In this document: in pieces, positions 33,656-45,240 of the stretch | How positions within the stretch are numbered: position 1 is the first letter of the stretch | Layout of the letters: every line of letters begins with the position of its first letter | Source: Lethocerus indicus | Lineage: Eukaryota > Arthropoda > Insecta > Hemiptera > Belostomatidae | NCBI GenBank assembly: GCA_019843655.1 | Contig: JACDQD010000011.1 | Span: 5,746,604 to 5,810,603 of the forward strand | DNA length: 64,000 nt | Reading direction: 5' to 3' | Position numbers and translations under genes: made by a program | The notes under the pieces: generated by a model | Seen by the model: only the letters and a program-made list of their open reading frames with translations | What the model was told of the DNA's origin: nothing | The model's database searches: none

Positions 33656-34544
33656 GGACCAACGGAGTAACAGTTTTCTGTAAAACGCTCAGTGCCATTT
33701 ACTTATAAAGCTTCCTAATTTTTTTCGATGACAACAAAATTACGATACATTAATATTTTCCTGAGGAAATATTTTCACAAGTTGCATTTGTGCTGAAAAT
33801 ATGAAACGAATTCCCCGTATGATTCAGTGTCAGTTTCACTGCAAGCAGAACTATAGGAACGGTGGTCGCACTTCAGTTGAAATTTGCAAAACTATAGAAC
33901 ACTGTGAAAATTTCGCCCGTGAAGATTGGAAATCCGAATTTACTTTCCCCCCCCGATGAATCACCAATCCCTATTGGGCAACCGTCGCCTTTCGCGTTGC
34001 CCAATAACAAATATCCGTTTTCGTGGGAAGAATGGTAGGATAATTTGTAGGATTGTAGAGATCACGGATCTTCCTGCAGTTAGGTTTCCTCCCACCCGCC
34101 GTTCTAGTGAAGAAGGTCGTTCATTGTGCGATACCTTGATATGGGCCCCTTCGTTACTCCTGGGAAAATAACGTGCATAATTTCCACATATGTAAATGAC
34201 TCGTTGTAGATATAGGCAGCACTTGAATATATGCAAGTATTTAAAGGATTTATTTGTAACTTTAATACAGTCTTTTTATAATCATTATAAGCTAATAACG
34301 ATATCTATTATTCGTTTTTTTTCCGCAAGGAAATGTATAATTGACGCCAACTATTTAAAGACATGCACTGAACTCAACTTTCTAAGGAAAAAAGTGAAAG
34401 CTCCTTTATTCTGTATCGTAAAGTGTAGAACTTTTACTTTTTCCAAGCGTTTTCTTCTTTGTTGCGCGGAATAATTGCCAATTGGAGTTTAAAACGTCAG
34501 TTTCATTTTATACTCGGAATACCGCTGCTCTTGTGACCTCCTGT
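33656..34544. other. No feature seen
   Basis: No coding or repeat signal was recognised. Confidence 0.5.
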
Positions 34545-34585
34545 CTACGGTAGACCGGTTTCGGCTGATCGCCATCCTGTCTAAC
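34545..34585 (-). mobile_element. TFE arm fragment
   Basis: GGTAGACCGGTTTCGGCTG then ATCGCCATCCTGTCTAACC: the hammerhead part of an arm with the CTGAAGA box shortened. Confidence 0.55.
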
Positions 34586-36364
34586 CAGTATTTAAAATTT
34601 TACTTCGGTGTTGGATTTGAATATCTTTTGGTTTTCCATCGACGTACGGCGACGAAGAAGTGTAAAGTAATCCATAAATTTAAGGTATTGAGAGCAAAAC
34701 CTTCTCAAATGCCACACTGATAGGAGAACGGACTTGAAATATAAGTGTCCTCGCATCCTCCTCCATTCTACCACTGCCTCGTTGAAAGCCAGGTATTAGA
34801 CCTGCCGAGACTAAATAAATTCTCGAATTAACGTTAATGAAGGTATTATTTAAAGGGCTCAGAGTTGTGGGGCGGGGGTGAATACTTCGTTTGGATCATT
34901 CTTCTGTTTGTAATTAGGCGGAGGTGTCTTCCACAATTAGAGGCGGGAAAAAAGGTAGGACGGGTAGGCCGGTCTATATTTAGTCAGGGTCTAGTAATTA
35001 CCGGCGTTAACCAATTAGGGCCGAAAGCAATTACAGGGGCGCGTGGATCACAGGGCGTTTTATAAAGGGGAGGTGGGGATGATAATTTGATTTCTAGTTC
35101 AGCCGAGGGAGGTTCTCGGACAATTCATTATTTCATTGTAAACAGAACGGAAGAAGGAATAAAAATAAATTGTCTTAAGAACGAAGACAATTGTTAGTTC
35201 AGCAATGTTAATGGACCCGGATTTGTTATTAATTCCCGTGAAATTAAAAACTACATTTCTCATAAGAAATTGAATTAAAAAAAACTAGTTTCTGTATATT
35301 TTAACTAGCACACCGGAGTTGATGAAATTCTATGATGGAAATTTCGATCTAACCACTTGTCTCCAATGCCAGATCCCTATCGCCACAGTCATTTCCCTTC
35401 AATTATTTCTTATCTCTGTTGGCATTATGCCTGCAGTAATGAAGGCCTTCTGCCTACATTTTGTACTGGAACAAACTATTTTCCCCCAGTTATTTTTCGG
35501 GCAAATTCAGAATTGGCGTTTTCCAATCGTCTCTCCCTCTGTTGTCGCAAGAGGAGACGAACGCAGATAGTTTCCCAACCGGGTTTATTGGCGGCGATCT
35601 GTCACGCTCCGGGTTCGGGATCTGACGATCTTGTGCAAGATCTCGGGACCGTTCGGCTGTGAAGTGGAAGAGCGTGAACGAATCTCTCGGTTCATAAACG
35701 GGGATCGACTGCCCGATATTGTATCTCCGCCGCCGTGGAACCGTCGAAAGCGGGCGCCGACCGTGCGGAACACTTATTCTCGTTATCTCAAACAGTTTCT
35801 AGATCGAATTTCGGCACGTATATTTCCATTTGTTTTAATATATAAAACAATTTCCCTTTTCTCAGCCGTTTTGCCAACCCAGAACGGCATTGGCATTTTG
35901 TCGGGGCAGTTTCGAAAATTGACTTTATCGGTATCCGAGGATCAATTCCGATTTTTGTAATTTAAAAAATGTTCCCAATGAGATACACTTATCCCTCCAG
36001 GAGGAAATTAGTTTCCCACTACTTATCCTCCGGTCCTCACTATCGACCGCTTTCATCTATTCTCCGTTCGATATTGCCGTGTATAATGACACTCTTGTGT
36101 GTAAATAATATTCCCCGACAAGGCCGGTATAATGATGACACCTTTGTCTAAATATCTTCGGAAAGAAGGGTTGGGATTGAACGAAATCATTACGAATTTT
36201 CCTTTCGGTGCTGTACAATATTTACAGTATTTTCGATTTGCAAATTGCGAATTCGTTTCAGTTGAAATGCAACGCGATTGCGACTGACCGCAAATCCGGA
36301 TTAATTAATACTTCCGGTTCCGGTTTTTCGGAACCCCCTCTGGCGGCGGCGGGGTCGTGAAACT

Positions 36365-36368
<4 letters not shown>
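34586..36368. other. No feature seen
   Basis: Overlapping frames at 35319-35960 lack recognisable motifs. A member of the dispersed CTCTCAATAC repeat lies near 34670-34700 in reverse. Confidence 0.45.

Positions 36369-36438
<70 letters not shown>
36369..36438. repeat. (TC)n microsatellite, about 35 repeats
   Basis: 70 bp of uninterrupted TC, a polypurine strand on the complement. Confidence 0.95.
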
Positions 36439-36440
<2 letters not shown>

Positions 36441-36640
36441 GCGTTTTTACGATCGCGGTCGTACGAAGCGTATAATCAGCTGATCGCATTACCCGGCCGT
36501 TTTTACGACCGCCGGCTGAAAGCTTCAGCTTCCGCTTCGGCTTTGGGGCGGCCCCGCTTCGAATCCGAGATCAGTCGGTCAAGTTCGGGCACGTTAAACG
36601 TTCCCGAGTTTTCGCGCTATAAAAGAAGAGAAAAAATAAA
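36439..36640 (+). promoter_or_regulatory. Possible promoter: CpG-rich block with TATAAAA
   Basis: GC-rich sequence next to the (TC)n tract contains CGCGCTATAAAAGAAG (TATAAAA at 36618-36624). A GAGA-type tract plus a TATA box is a known insect promoter arrangement, but no clear initiator or first exon follows. Confidence 0.2.
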
Positions 36641-38804
36641 GTAATCCAATTTATTACCTTCGGGCTGTGTCATGGGAGGGCGCGGGCGCCCCCATACCCA
36701 GCCGTTAACGCTTATCCGTTGTGCGGGTTTAGTATCAGAATCTAAGCCTAGGACTAGATCCCGTTCGGCCGGCGTTATTCCTCAATTCTGCCATACGCGA
36801 AATAACAGCTACGATTTAGTTTGAGTAATCAAATTTAAACTCGAATAAAAATTCTTCGAAGCATACAATTGTAGTCAATTACAGTCTGAAGTCCTAATGC
36901 TTAGCGTTAAAAAAATGTCTTTCCCTGGAGCCCCTCCAAAGTATGGACTCTCAGAAATTTACATGAGTTCGTATATTCATATATGCATCATCGCGTTCAG
37001 CGGACCACATGTGTTCGACGAGTTTTATGCACCGAAAACCTTTTCAGTGTGGATTTTTTTCCCTCTGAGATTCGGAAACAAGAGACCGATCGATATACAA
37101 GTGTTTTTTCTCGTCCATCGAGAAAACTGGAACACATTTAAATTAGTGTTATTAAGGCCCTTTAATCCGCCAAAACAATTTAAACTATAGCTGTTGCCAG
37201 GATTGTTGGCGATTTGAATGAATGGCGTATTTCTGGTTACCGAACTCATGGCTCAGTAGGCATTAAATATTGACCTCCATCATTAACCCGCGGCCGAATC
37301 TAAAATGCCGTATGGGGCGACCCGGTTTTAATTGAAACTGGAATATCGTTCGTACATTTCAAACGCCGGCGCCGTATGCGGTAGAGTAACGTACATTGTA
37401 TAAACGGATTACAAAGGACGGTTAAATGGCGACACGCGAAATGAATATTGGGAAAATTCGGTTTCAGAATCTAATTCAGAGTTATGAAATACACGGCGGA
37501 TGCAGGTGTATATATTGTATATATATATTCATACGCGAGCGCGTATTAAAAGCAAATATATCGGCCTAAACCGAATATAATTCGGATTAGATTTGCCGGT
37601 GTATCGATTCGTATTTCAATCAGGTTATCGGGAACACATTGGCGCTGCCCCGTTCCCAATTTACGGAGGATCATAGATAGGACCTGGATTTTCCCGGTCC
37701 TCCAAATCAAACATTCCACATTTATCCAATATCCACGCTGCATTTCGAGCGCGGGGGCGAACGCGAGTTCTAATATGCTGTAAATATATATATAAATATA
37801 TTTAAGGTACAGAAAACGATTATCGGTAATCCTGAAAATCAGTTGCCAATTGTAATTGATGGAAATTTTAACAGTTATAATTTAAGGTACAGTTCACTGC
37901 TTTCCATCAATGTCATATGTGTAATAAATTATTGAGGCACCTATGCATATCAAACGACCGTTTCTTATGGAATGCATCTGATAAATAAATAAAATTATTT
38001 GTAAAGATATTTCTAAATTATTCCTCACTGTTAGGTTCAGCTCTGTTATAGGCTAAATTTTATGGCTTTAGAGCGAATTTAAGCAACCTTATATATCCGT
38101 GTATTCTTCCGGGAAAATGTCGTAACGCGCAGTGTGTACTGAAAGGGCGTGCCTGTCTGTGAATAGGGGACATGATCGACGGGCCTGTAATGCGGTAGAT
38201 TGTGTTGTACAGTTTTGTAAGCCTGGTCATGGGGAGGGGGGTGGCGGTGTACATTTCCCTATCTGAGACCATCATCAATCCCAGCCCATTGTTCGATCGA
38301 GGCTGAAAGCGCGAGACGAAACTTTACGGCGAATGTCCACTCTCTTTTACTTCTAGGCCGGTTCTACCGAAGCCCATGTAATGCCTTCATTTGTAATTCA
38401 GGCGTGGTGTGTCCGAAAGGACAGTATATTTCGATTAGGCTCCCAAATTGGAAGTGAACATTAGAAAATTTTCATTTCATATAGCAAAAAAATATTTATA
38501 TATAAATTCGTATTTGTATCGGGTATTCGTCCTTTTACGCAGTCCTAAACTGTTTAAAACAAAAATCCTTTTTGGCCTCTGTGTTACCACCGCGGAAATA
38601 TCCGAGGATTTTACTTCACGACCGTCTACATAGCTGATAATAATAATAGATAAATTTCTAATCTATATATGACAATAAATAGATATATCACCTGCGACCA
38701 ACTGTCCGAATCGTGGTAGAATATTCAGTATTTAAATAAAGTTAGAGGGATCAATTTCTGGAAACTTTACGATCGGTTGAGAATTTTAATTGATAACGAA
38801 CTGT
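36641..38804. other. No feature seen
   Basis: Includes a CpG-rich, TAAT-containing patch at 37260-37450. No gene was recognised. Confidence 0.45.
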
Positions 38805-38952
38805 GGTCGTCGAAAAAGGGGTATCGTAGATTTCGTGTGTTTCTGTCTGCTCTCGCTGGTTCGGTCTTTCGCTAGACCGGTTTCGGCCTCTCGCCATCTT
38901 CAGTAGCTGTGTTAGTCACTGTCACCTGTACTGTGGTGGTTGTCTGTTTGTC

Positions 38953-38998
<46 letters not shown>

Positions 38999-39020
38999 GT
39001 GTCTTGTTATTGCGTTTTTC
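38805..39020 (-). mobile_element. TFE copy with expanded (TA)n in its core
   Basis: Degenerate tail (CTGTGGTCGTCG, GGGGTATCG), outer end GTAGATTTCGTGTG, arm with intact hammerhead, inner arm reduced to GTCACTGTCACCTG, then TGTGGTGGTTGTCTG and the core, where GTGTATATAC is expanded to a 42-bp TA tract (38956-38997). It ends after CTTGTTATTGCG. Confidence 0.85.
38871..38907 (-). ncRNA. Intact hammerhead ribozyme motif (37 nt)
   Basis: All core, stem I and stem III positions are kept. The stem II loop is GAGAG instead of GAGCG or GAGCA, while its GGC and GCC strands are unchanged. Confidence 0.65.
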
Positions 39021-39359
39021 GGGCTGTATTAAAACAGTTATTCTAAACTAATAAAAGGGGATAAAACACAAAAGAAAAATAACTGATGTACGCCGGTTAA
39101 TACAGTCAAAGATTAGCCCATTCCAAAAAAATAATCTGTCCACAAATCGGAGTTTTGCATAATGTGCCACTCGCTATTATAAATTTAATTTTATAATAGT
39201 TATATATTGTTGAGGCTAGTGTCAGTACCAACTCAATGCCGGTAGTACACAAATTCGCATTATAGGTTGGTCATCTAATTAGCGTAATTTCCCCGCTTCT
39301 GTAGGAGCGATTTGAGTCCTGAAAATTTTGAACTGCCAATCGATAATCGTGAATCTCCG
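39021..39359. other. No feature seen
   Basis: AT-rich sequence without recognisable features. Confidence 0.5.
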
Positions 39360-39635
39360 GAATTTTCCTGTTTTAATTAATTAAACGTCAATTATCCGCC
39401 CCCGCCGGCCACCACCAACGCTTAAGTGGCGCCGAATTCGGGTGCCGCATAGAATGGCGGCTTCGCTGTATCCGCCGTCTGTCACCAATTAGCCGAACAC
39501 CGGAGGACGCGGCTTTTGACCGCCCATTAAATTAATTAAACGGGGGCGCTATAAACAGGCCCCGAGCTCATTCATCACCGGTCCAAAAACGGGACGCGGA
39601 GTCAATTCGACCGCGCAAGTTTTACGATGAAGTCG
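39360..39635 (+). promoter_or_regulatory. Candidate TATA promoter and first coding exon start
   Basis: A CpG-rich block with AATTAATTAAACGG is followed by TATAAAC at 39550-39556, then 70 bp to an ATG at 39627 that reads MKSVVILQLLHLG, a signal-peptide-like start. Insect secreted-protein genes often have this compact layout. A donor-like GGTAGTC lies at 39634-39640, but the frame downstream does not look like a mature protein and no acceptor is identified, so this stays tentative. Confidence 0.25.
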
Positions 39636-39639
39636 GTAG

Positions 39640-40099
39640 TCATCTTGCAGTTATTGCATTTGGGATTTTCCAGATATACAGTCCGAATTATTCGTATTAA
39701 CGATTTCCTTCCACTATTGATTAGCAGTCGAGTAATCAATCCGAAAGTTTGTCCACTCTCCATCGTGGACTCATTAATCTTCCTTAAGGATACTTTTCAT
39801 GATGGATTCAAGTTTAACCTTTTTTGAAAATACGTCCAAGTCCAATAACACTGCCTTATGTCAGTCGTACGTTGAAATTCATCCCGGTGGAGCGCCATTA
39901 CCGTGCCGCCACTTTCGATTTAATGGCCCCCGGGATATATCAGTCCCCGCGAGCTTAAGTGCCGTGAAAAATATTGAAACCGGAGCGAGCCTTCCGTCGT
40001 TACAGAGGATAGAGTGCTCCGCGTGGAAACGTGGAAAAGTATACGTAACGATAGGCGGGGAAAACCACAGGCAGTGGTGTGCCCGAGATAAAAGGATAA
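39640..40099. other. No recognisable gene
   Basis: Open frames on both strands (39799-40122) without motifs. Confidence 0.4.
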
Positions 40100-40335
40100 A
40101 AGAGAGCAAAACATTCATATAGAATTACTTCAGACCTCAGTTTTTTTTCTATAAAGAGTCGCCAAGTAGTATTGAAAGCAAAAATGTCACATACATAATA
40201 ATAATTAATAACCAATCGCCGGCATAGAACAAAACATTGGCATAGAATTACTTCAGACCTCAGTTTTTTTAATAACGAGTTGTAGGTAGCATTGAGAGCA
40301 AAACATTCATGTAGAATTACTTCAGACGTAAGTGA
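40100..40335 (-). repeat. Local repeat, three copies of a segment ending TAGAATTACTTCAGAC
   Basis: TAGAATTACTTCAGAC occurs at 40120, 40243 and 40312, each preceded by AAAACATT. The spacings are 123 and 69 bp, both multiples of three. On the minus strand this gives a frame with repeated SEVIL, ECFAL and LFIEKKLRSEVIL-like segments. No family is recognised. Confidence 0.7.
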
Positions 40336-40404
40336 CGCCTGCGGCTTCAAACGAAAACATAAACAGTAAGGTGGGCTGTCCACTTTGTCGCCCACCCCTC
40401 CATT

Positions 40405-41309
40405 ATATATTTATTTTTATCATACAATATTAAGTTTTTATTCGTCTCTGAATGTTTTTCTTTCTCATTACATACAAATTATTAGATATAAAGTAACTAG
40501 CGCCCCCTGAGGGTGGTGCGGAAATGCACTTAACTAAAGTTCGTTGGGTTCACTTGTACCGATAAACTAGCGCCCCCTGAGGGTGGTGCGGGAATGCACT
40601 TAACTAAAGTTCGTTGGGTTCACTTGTACCGATAAACTAGCGCCCCCTGAGGGTGGTGCGGGAATGCACTTAACTAAAGTTCGTTGGGTTCACTTGTAAC
40701 GATAAACTAGCGCCCCCTGAGGGTGGTGCGGGAGTGCACTTAACTAAAGTTCGTTGAGTTCACGTGTACCGATAAACTAGCGCCCCCTGAGGGTGGTGCG
40801 GGAATGCACTTAACTAAAGTTCGTTGGGTTCACTCGCAACGATAAACTAGCGCCCCCTGAGGGTGGTGCGGGAATGCACTTAACTAAAGTTCGTTGGGTT
40901 CACTTGTACCGATAAACTAGCGCCCCCTGAGGGTGGTGCGGGAGTGCACTTAACTAAAGTTCGTTGAGTTCACGTGTACCGATAAACTAGCGCCCCCTGA
41001 GGGTGGTGCGGGAGTGCACTTAACTAAAGTTCGTTGAGTTCACTTGTACCGATAAACTAGCGCCCCCTGAGGGTGGTGCGGGAGTGCACTTAACTAAAGT
41101 TCGTTGGGTTCACTGTACGATAAAACTAGCGCCCCCTGAGGGTGGTGCGGGAGTGCACTTAACTAAAGTTCGTTGAGTTCACGTGTACCGATAAACTAGC
41201 GCCCCCTGAGGGTGGTGCGGAAATGTACTTAACTAAAGTTCGTTGGGTTCACTTGCACCGATAAACTAGCGCCCCCTGAGGGTGGTGCGGAAATGTACTT
41301 AACTAAAGT
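40405..41309 (+). mobile_element. TFE remnant: linker plus 12-unit satellite
   Basis: Linker TATTTTTATCATACAATATT to ATTATTAGATATAAAGTAAC, then the satellite array. No arm, tail or hammerhead. The array is followed directly by unrelated sequence. Confidence 0.85.
40498..41309 (+). repeat. 70-bp satellite array, 12 units
   Basis: Highly uniform units with private variants (GGGAATGCAC, GGGAGTGCAC, GAGTTCACGTG) shared by several non-adjacent units, which shows local homogenisation in larger blocks. The final two units revert to the common GGAAATGTAC form. Confidence 0.95.
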
Positions 41310-44300
41310 GTTTTGCTTGTTTCTGTGCTTTCACGTGGAAGGAATGTCTTGGAATAAAGGTTTTCTATTTATTTTGATTTCTTTTTTTTATGAAAAAACA
41401 TGTGGACCCAGGTCAGATTTATGTTTTATATATATAATTGTGTATATGCTATATGATGCCTGGATTGGTGGCGGCTTTCGGTTTTGCCTGTCATCGCATT
41501 TGCGGTCGCGATCGAACACCAGTCCCACTCCAAGTAGGAGAGCGGGATATCGACAGATATGGCCGATTCTGTCTGTATAAATGCGCTGAGAGAATTCCAG
41601 CCGCGAATATTGACAGAAATTAATTACAGGAACCCGGGCACCATTTTTCGTCTGTTTGCTTTTCCGATAGCGGCATGTTTATTTTCACCGCCGCCAGAAA
41701 CGATCTTGACCGTCGCCCTGATTGTATTTACTTATCTCCTCCATTGAACCAATCAATTTGATTTAAACTCCCGTTTTTTCGTTGTCCACTGGTTCGATAT
41801 TTTCAATCAACAACAGACAAGGTATACATATTGGAATGTATAATTTTAATTAGGTTGGAATACCGTAGATTTCGTTTATTTGTTGACATATGCATCTTCG
41901 TAACGTTGTTTTATTGCAATACTATCGCTACAGCTTCTACACCGGCAATTACTTACATTTCGAAACTGTTTTAAACTTATTGATGATTATTTAGAATTTC
42001 TGTTCGGTCAATGAGAAGTAGTGATAAGTCCGCGATTATCCTGTCGGCGGTAGATTACAGAAACTTTACTAGAACTTTACGCTCAAGTATAAAGTCCCCT
42101 TTCTGTCGTAGGTGTGACGCCGGTTACTGCTTCTCGCCATCGTCAGTAGTACTGTTGTTGTAATATAGCGAGGTACAAGACTATATCGGGCCACAGTCCT
42201 TTTAACTCTGTTCACTTCTGCAACTCTGTTTTTATTCCCGCCCGCCCACTGAATATGTAATAATTATACCCCTCCCCCATTCTCCTCCGGAACTTGAAAT
42301 AACCTGAAATTGAATTTGAATAAATACCAAAATTTGAATAAGCGAGACGAAAACAGTCGGTAGTTTCGGTCGGCGCCCTAGAACCGGAAACAGCCAGGTA
42401 AGTGTATCCCAGCCTCGATTCCAGGTGGGCAAACAGTGTTAACAGAAAATTCCCGCTTTAGAATAAAACGTCTGCCGAGTAAATACTCTAATCTCAAATT
42501 GCTCACGGTTTCATTTTTCATCCTAATTTACAGTGCAAAGAAACTACTTGCTATAACAAGGTATAGACTTTCGGTCCGTTAGCTCTTTAAACATTGCGGC
42601 AACTCGACTCTGCTTTTATTAACAAACCAAACAATTTATTATACAATTATATTAATGAATTATTTAGTGCACGAATCCGTTCTGTTTTTGGAAACTACCA
42701 TGTCCCTAAAACGGAGTTTCCTTGTCTGGGTGTATGAACAGTTGTTCTCTAGCCTTTTAAAATTTAACTTGTAAGTGAAATGAAATAAAACTTATATATG
42801 TATACTTAAATCGTTTACTTATGTATATTCTGATGTTTGGTTGTCAGCACGTGCAATTAACTCACTGTGTTACTGACCGTTCTGTCTTCGGCTCAGGTGG
42901 AAGAAATGTTCAATCGCTAAAGGACACTCCAGTGCAGTGTACTTTTGTGGATTTTTTTCGGTTAAAAATACCGAAAATACGGTTTTGAATAGCGGGCGTC
43001 CGAAAGGAGGTTTAAAAAAATATCTCTGCGATAGGAAAATCGGCTTGTTGCGCGTGAATTTGTGCCGGTGAAGGTGGGACGTTGTGGTGACCTTCGGTGG
43101 AATGCGGGTGGCGGCCCCGCTTTCACAGCACCGACCGAAGGCCGTCCCGAACACCCGGCTCGCTTCGGCCCTTTTCTATTTATTATATTTATTATTTATT
43201 ATTATATTTATACGGTTACATCACGCAGGCCCGCCGGCGTCACCCGGGGGCTTGTGGCCGAAAACTCCTAGAACGCCCTTGAGCCTTGGGGGTTTTTTTA
43301 TTTTCAAGTTACGACCAGAATTTTTTAAATTACATTTACTGACAGTGCTATAACACGAATGTAATTTTGATAAAATATCCGCCCATCGATGGTACTCCTG
43401 CCCTTTTGAAATAGGAAATTACGTGGCTATTTCCTCTTAACGGGGTATTTAGGAAGGCAACATGAGGAAACTTGTAGAATTGGTTCGATTGATTTTTTTT
43501 TATTGCTGCACTTATCAAGACGAATAATCTAAAAGAAAACAACGTTTTTCAACATAGGGCTAGATCGGTTATTTAAAAAAATGTCAGCTTTATATCGAAC
43601 TTTGCGTTGTTGCACCTTACCTGCTTATGCGCTTGAAACCTGTCTGGATAATGGAGGCGGAAAATCCAATAAGAGTGACGGTCTTAGGAATGGGCAAAAT
43701 TTCGTACCGATCTCTAAGTAATCTCCTCGGTTGTAATTAACGAGTCGGGAGTGTTGTACCGTCTTTCGGAAACAGATGCGGTTTCGAGAACGCTTCGAAA
43801 CGTCGCGATATTATTCCAGGAATTATTCAAGGAGTGACAGAAGTAATCGGTTTTTAGACCCTTCAGAGGAGGACGGCGAGAGAAAGGAGAGCGCCCCCTT
43901 CCCTTCATAACTCTCTCCCCCAAAGAAAACGGTCCCAGTTAATTTCCGGTTTTAATTTCCTCGGCGGTCCCCCGCTTTTCCGAATTCAACGCTTTTCAAC
44001 GTTCCTATTCAAGACAGCTCTGAATTCAGACGCCGGGGTCGTTTACAGAAAGGCAGACAATCGAGTCTTAATGCGGATCGACGTCGTTGGTCGTGAACGC
44101 TGAACATCTTCTAAAGTTTTCTCATTAACGTATTGTAACAATCTATATATCTACGGGGTTTTCAATCCACTCGAATTCGTATTTTCAATTGATCGATGTA
44201 TAATGCTCGCACTTGAACCAGCAATGCCTGGCTTCCGGTTAGATCGCGTTATGTCGCGGGAAGAAGAACAACCCCCGGCCGGAATTACATGAACAAAAAA

Positions 44301-45107
44301 AAATAATTACAAAACAGAAACGCAGTAAATATTCAATTTAGTCGAGGGCAGAGTGTATGTAAAACAGAGGAGACACTGTGCGTTCCCGTGTTGCGAGGGA
44401 CACCTGTTAGAGGCCTCGCCGAGTGGAAGCCTGCGTAATGCAGCAGAACCGAAGAATCCGAGGAATGCAGTCCACAAGCGTTGCGCAAAAAAAAAAGAAA
44501 AACCCCAGCCGCCAGTTTTCAATTTTTACGACTATCCTCTCTTAAACCGAACCAGCCGTGTGGGAAGGTACTCGGAACGAGACTAAATAATTATTCCAAT
44601 ATGATAAGTTAAATAATAATTTGTCCAACTCGTTCTGAAGGAAAGTTTTCTAAAATATTTTATGTATAATATAAAAGTGATGTATGGTACTGTTAAAAAT
44701 TGCTTGGATAAGATTTTCCCTCCCAGTGGCCGCTTTCCCTCGGTAATAAGTGATTCCCAGAGTGATGACAACGTTGTTTAAATTGTGAGTACTGCCCTGT
44801 AGCAAACGAAAACCATAGAATATAGAAATTTATTTGTTACTGAAATTTCGATTAATGCTTTGGTTAGAATGGTAAATTTTGGACTTTACCGTGTAGGTCG
44901 GCAAAATGTGTGAAAGTTTTTCTCTCAATACTGTCCGGCGACTGGTGCTTTAACCCTCACCTCTGAACTAACATATTCACCTTTATCTCGGATTTTTCCC
45001 CGCGAATCATCTTTTGGGACACTTTTCCAGCTGTGAGCGCCAGACCTGTAGTGACATAAGTCGGTATATCAGTGAACTCGTCGGGATAATAATTTTTTTT
45101 TTTAGTG
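41310..45107. other. No supported gene; small TFE fragments
   Basis: Contains a 26-bp TFE scrap at 41852-41877 (GGTTGGAATACCGTAG with ATTTCG) and a degenerate arm piece at 42115-42150 (CTTCTCGCCATCGTCAG). A CAG|GTAAGT donor-like site lies at 42393-42401 after a CpG-rich 45 bp. The block 43060-43170 is GC-rich. No protein motifs were recognised. Confidence 0.45.
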
Positions 45108-45240
45108 TTCGGAATACCTGTTTTGTGGTCTGCGAAGGGTCGGAATACCGTAGATTTCGCGTTCCTCCCGTCCCCTCTCGCCGTTTCGGTCTTTTAGTTC
45201 TTCCTCTCTTCCGGTTCGCCATTTCTGAAAGTTTGGCACC
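45108..45240 (-). mobile_element. TFE copy, tail and degenerate arm
   Basis: GAATACCTGTTTTGTGG, GAATACCGTAGATTTCG, CCCCTCTCGCCG, then a diverged arm (TTCCGGTTCGCCATTTCTG). The hammerhead core is lost. Confidence 0.75.

Noticed and set aside
36301..36489. Arg-Glu repeat protein frame over the (TC)n tract
   Set aside because: Pure dinucleotide repeat translation.
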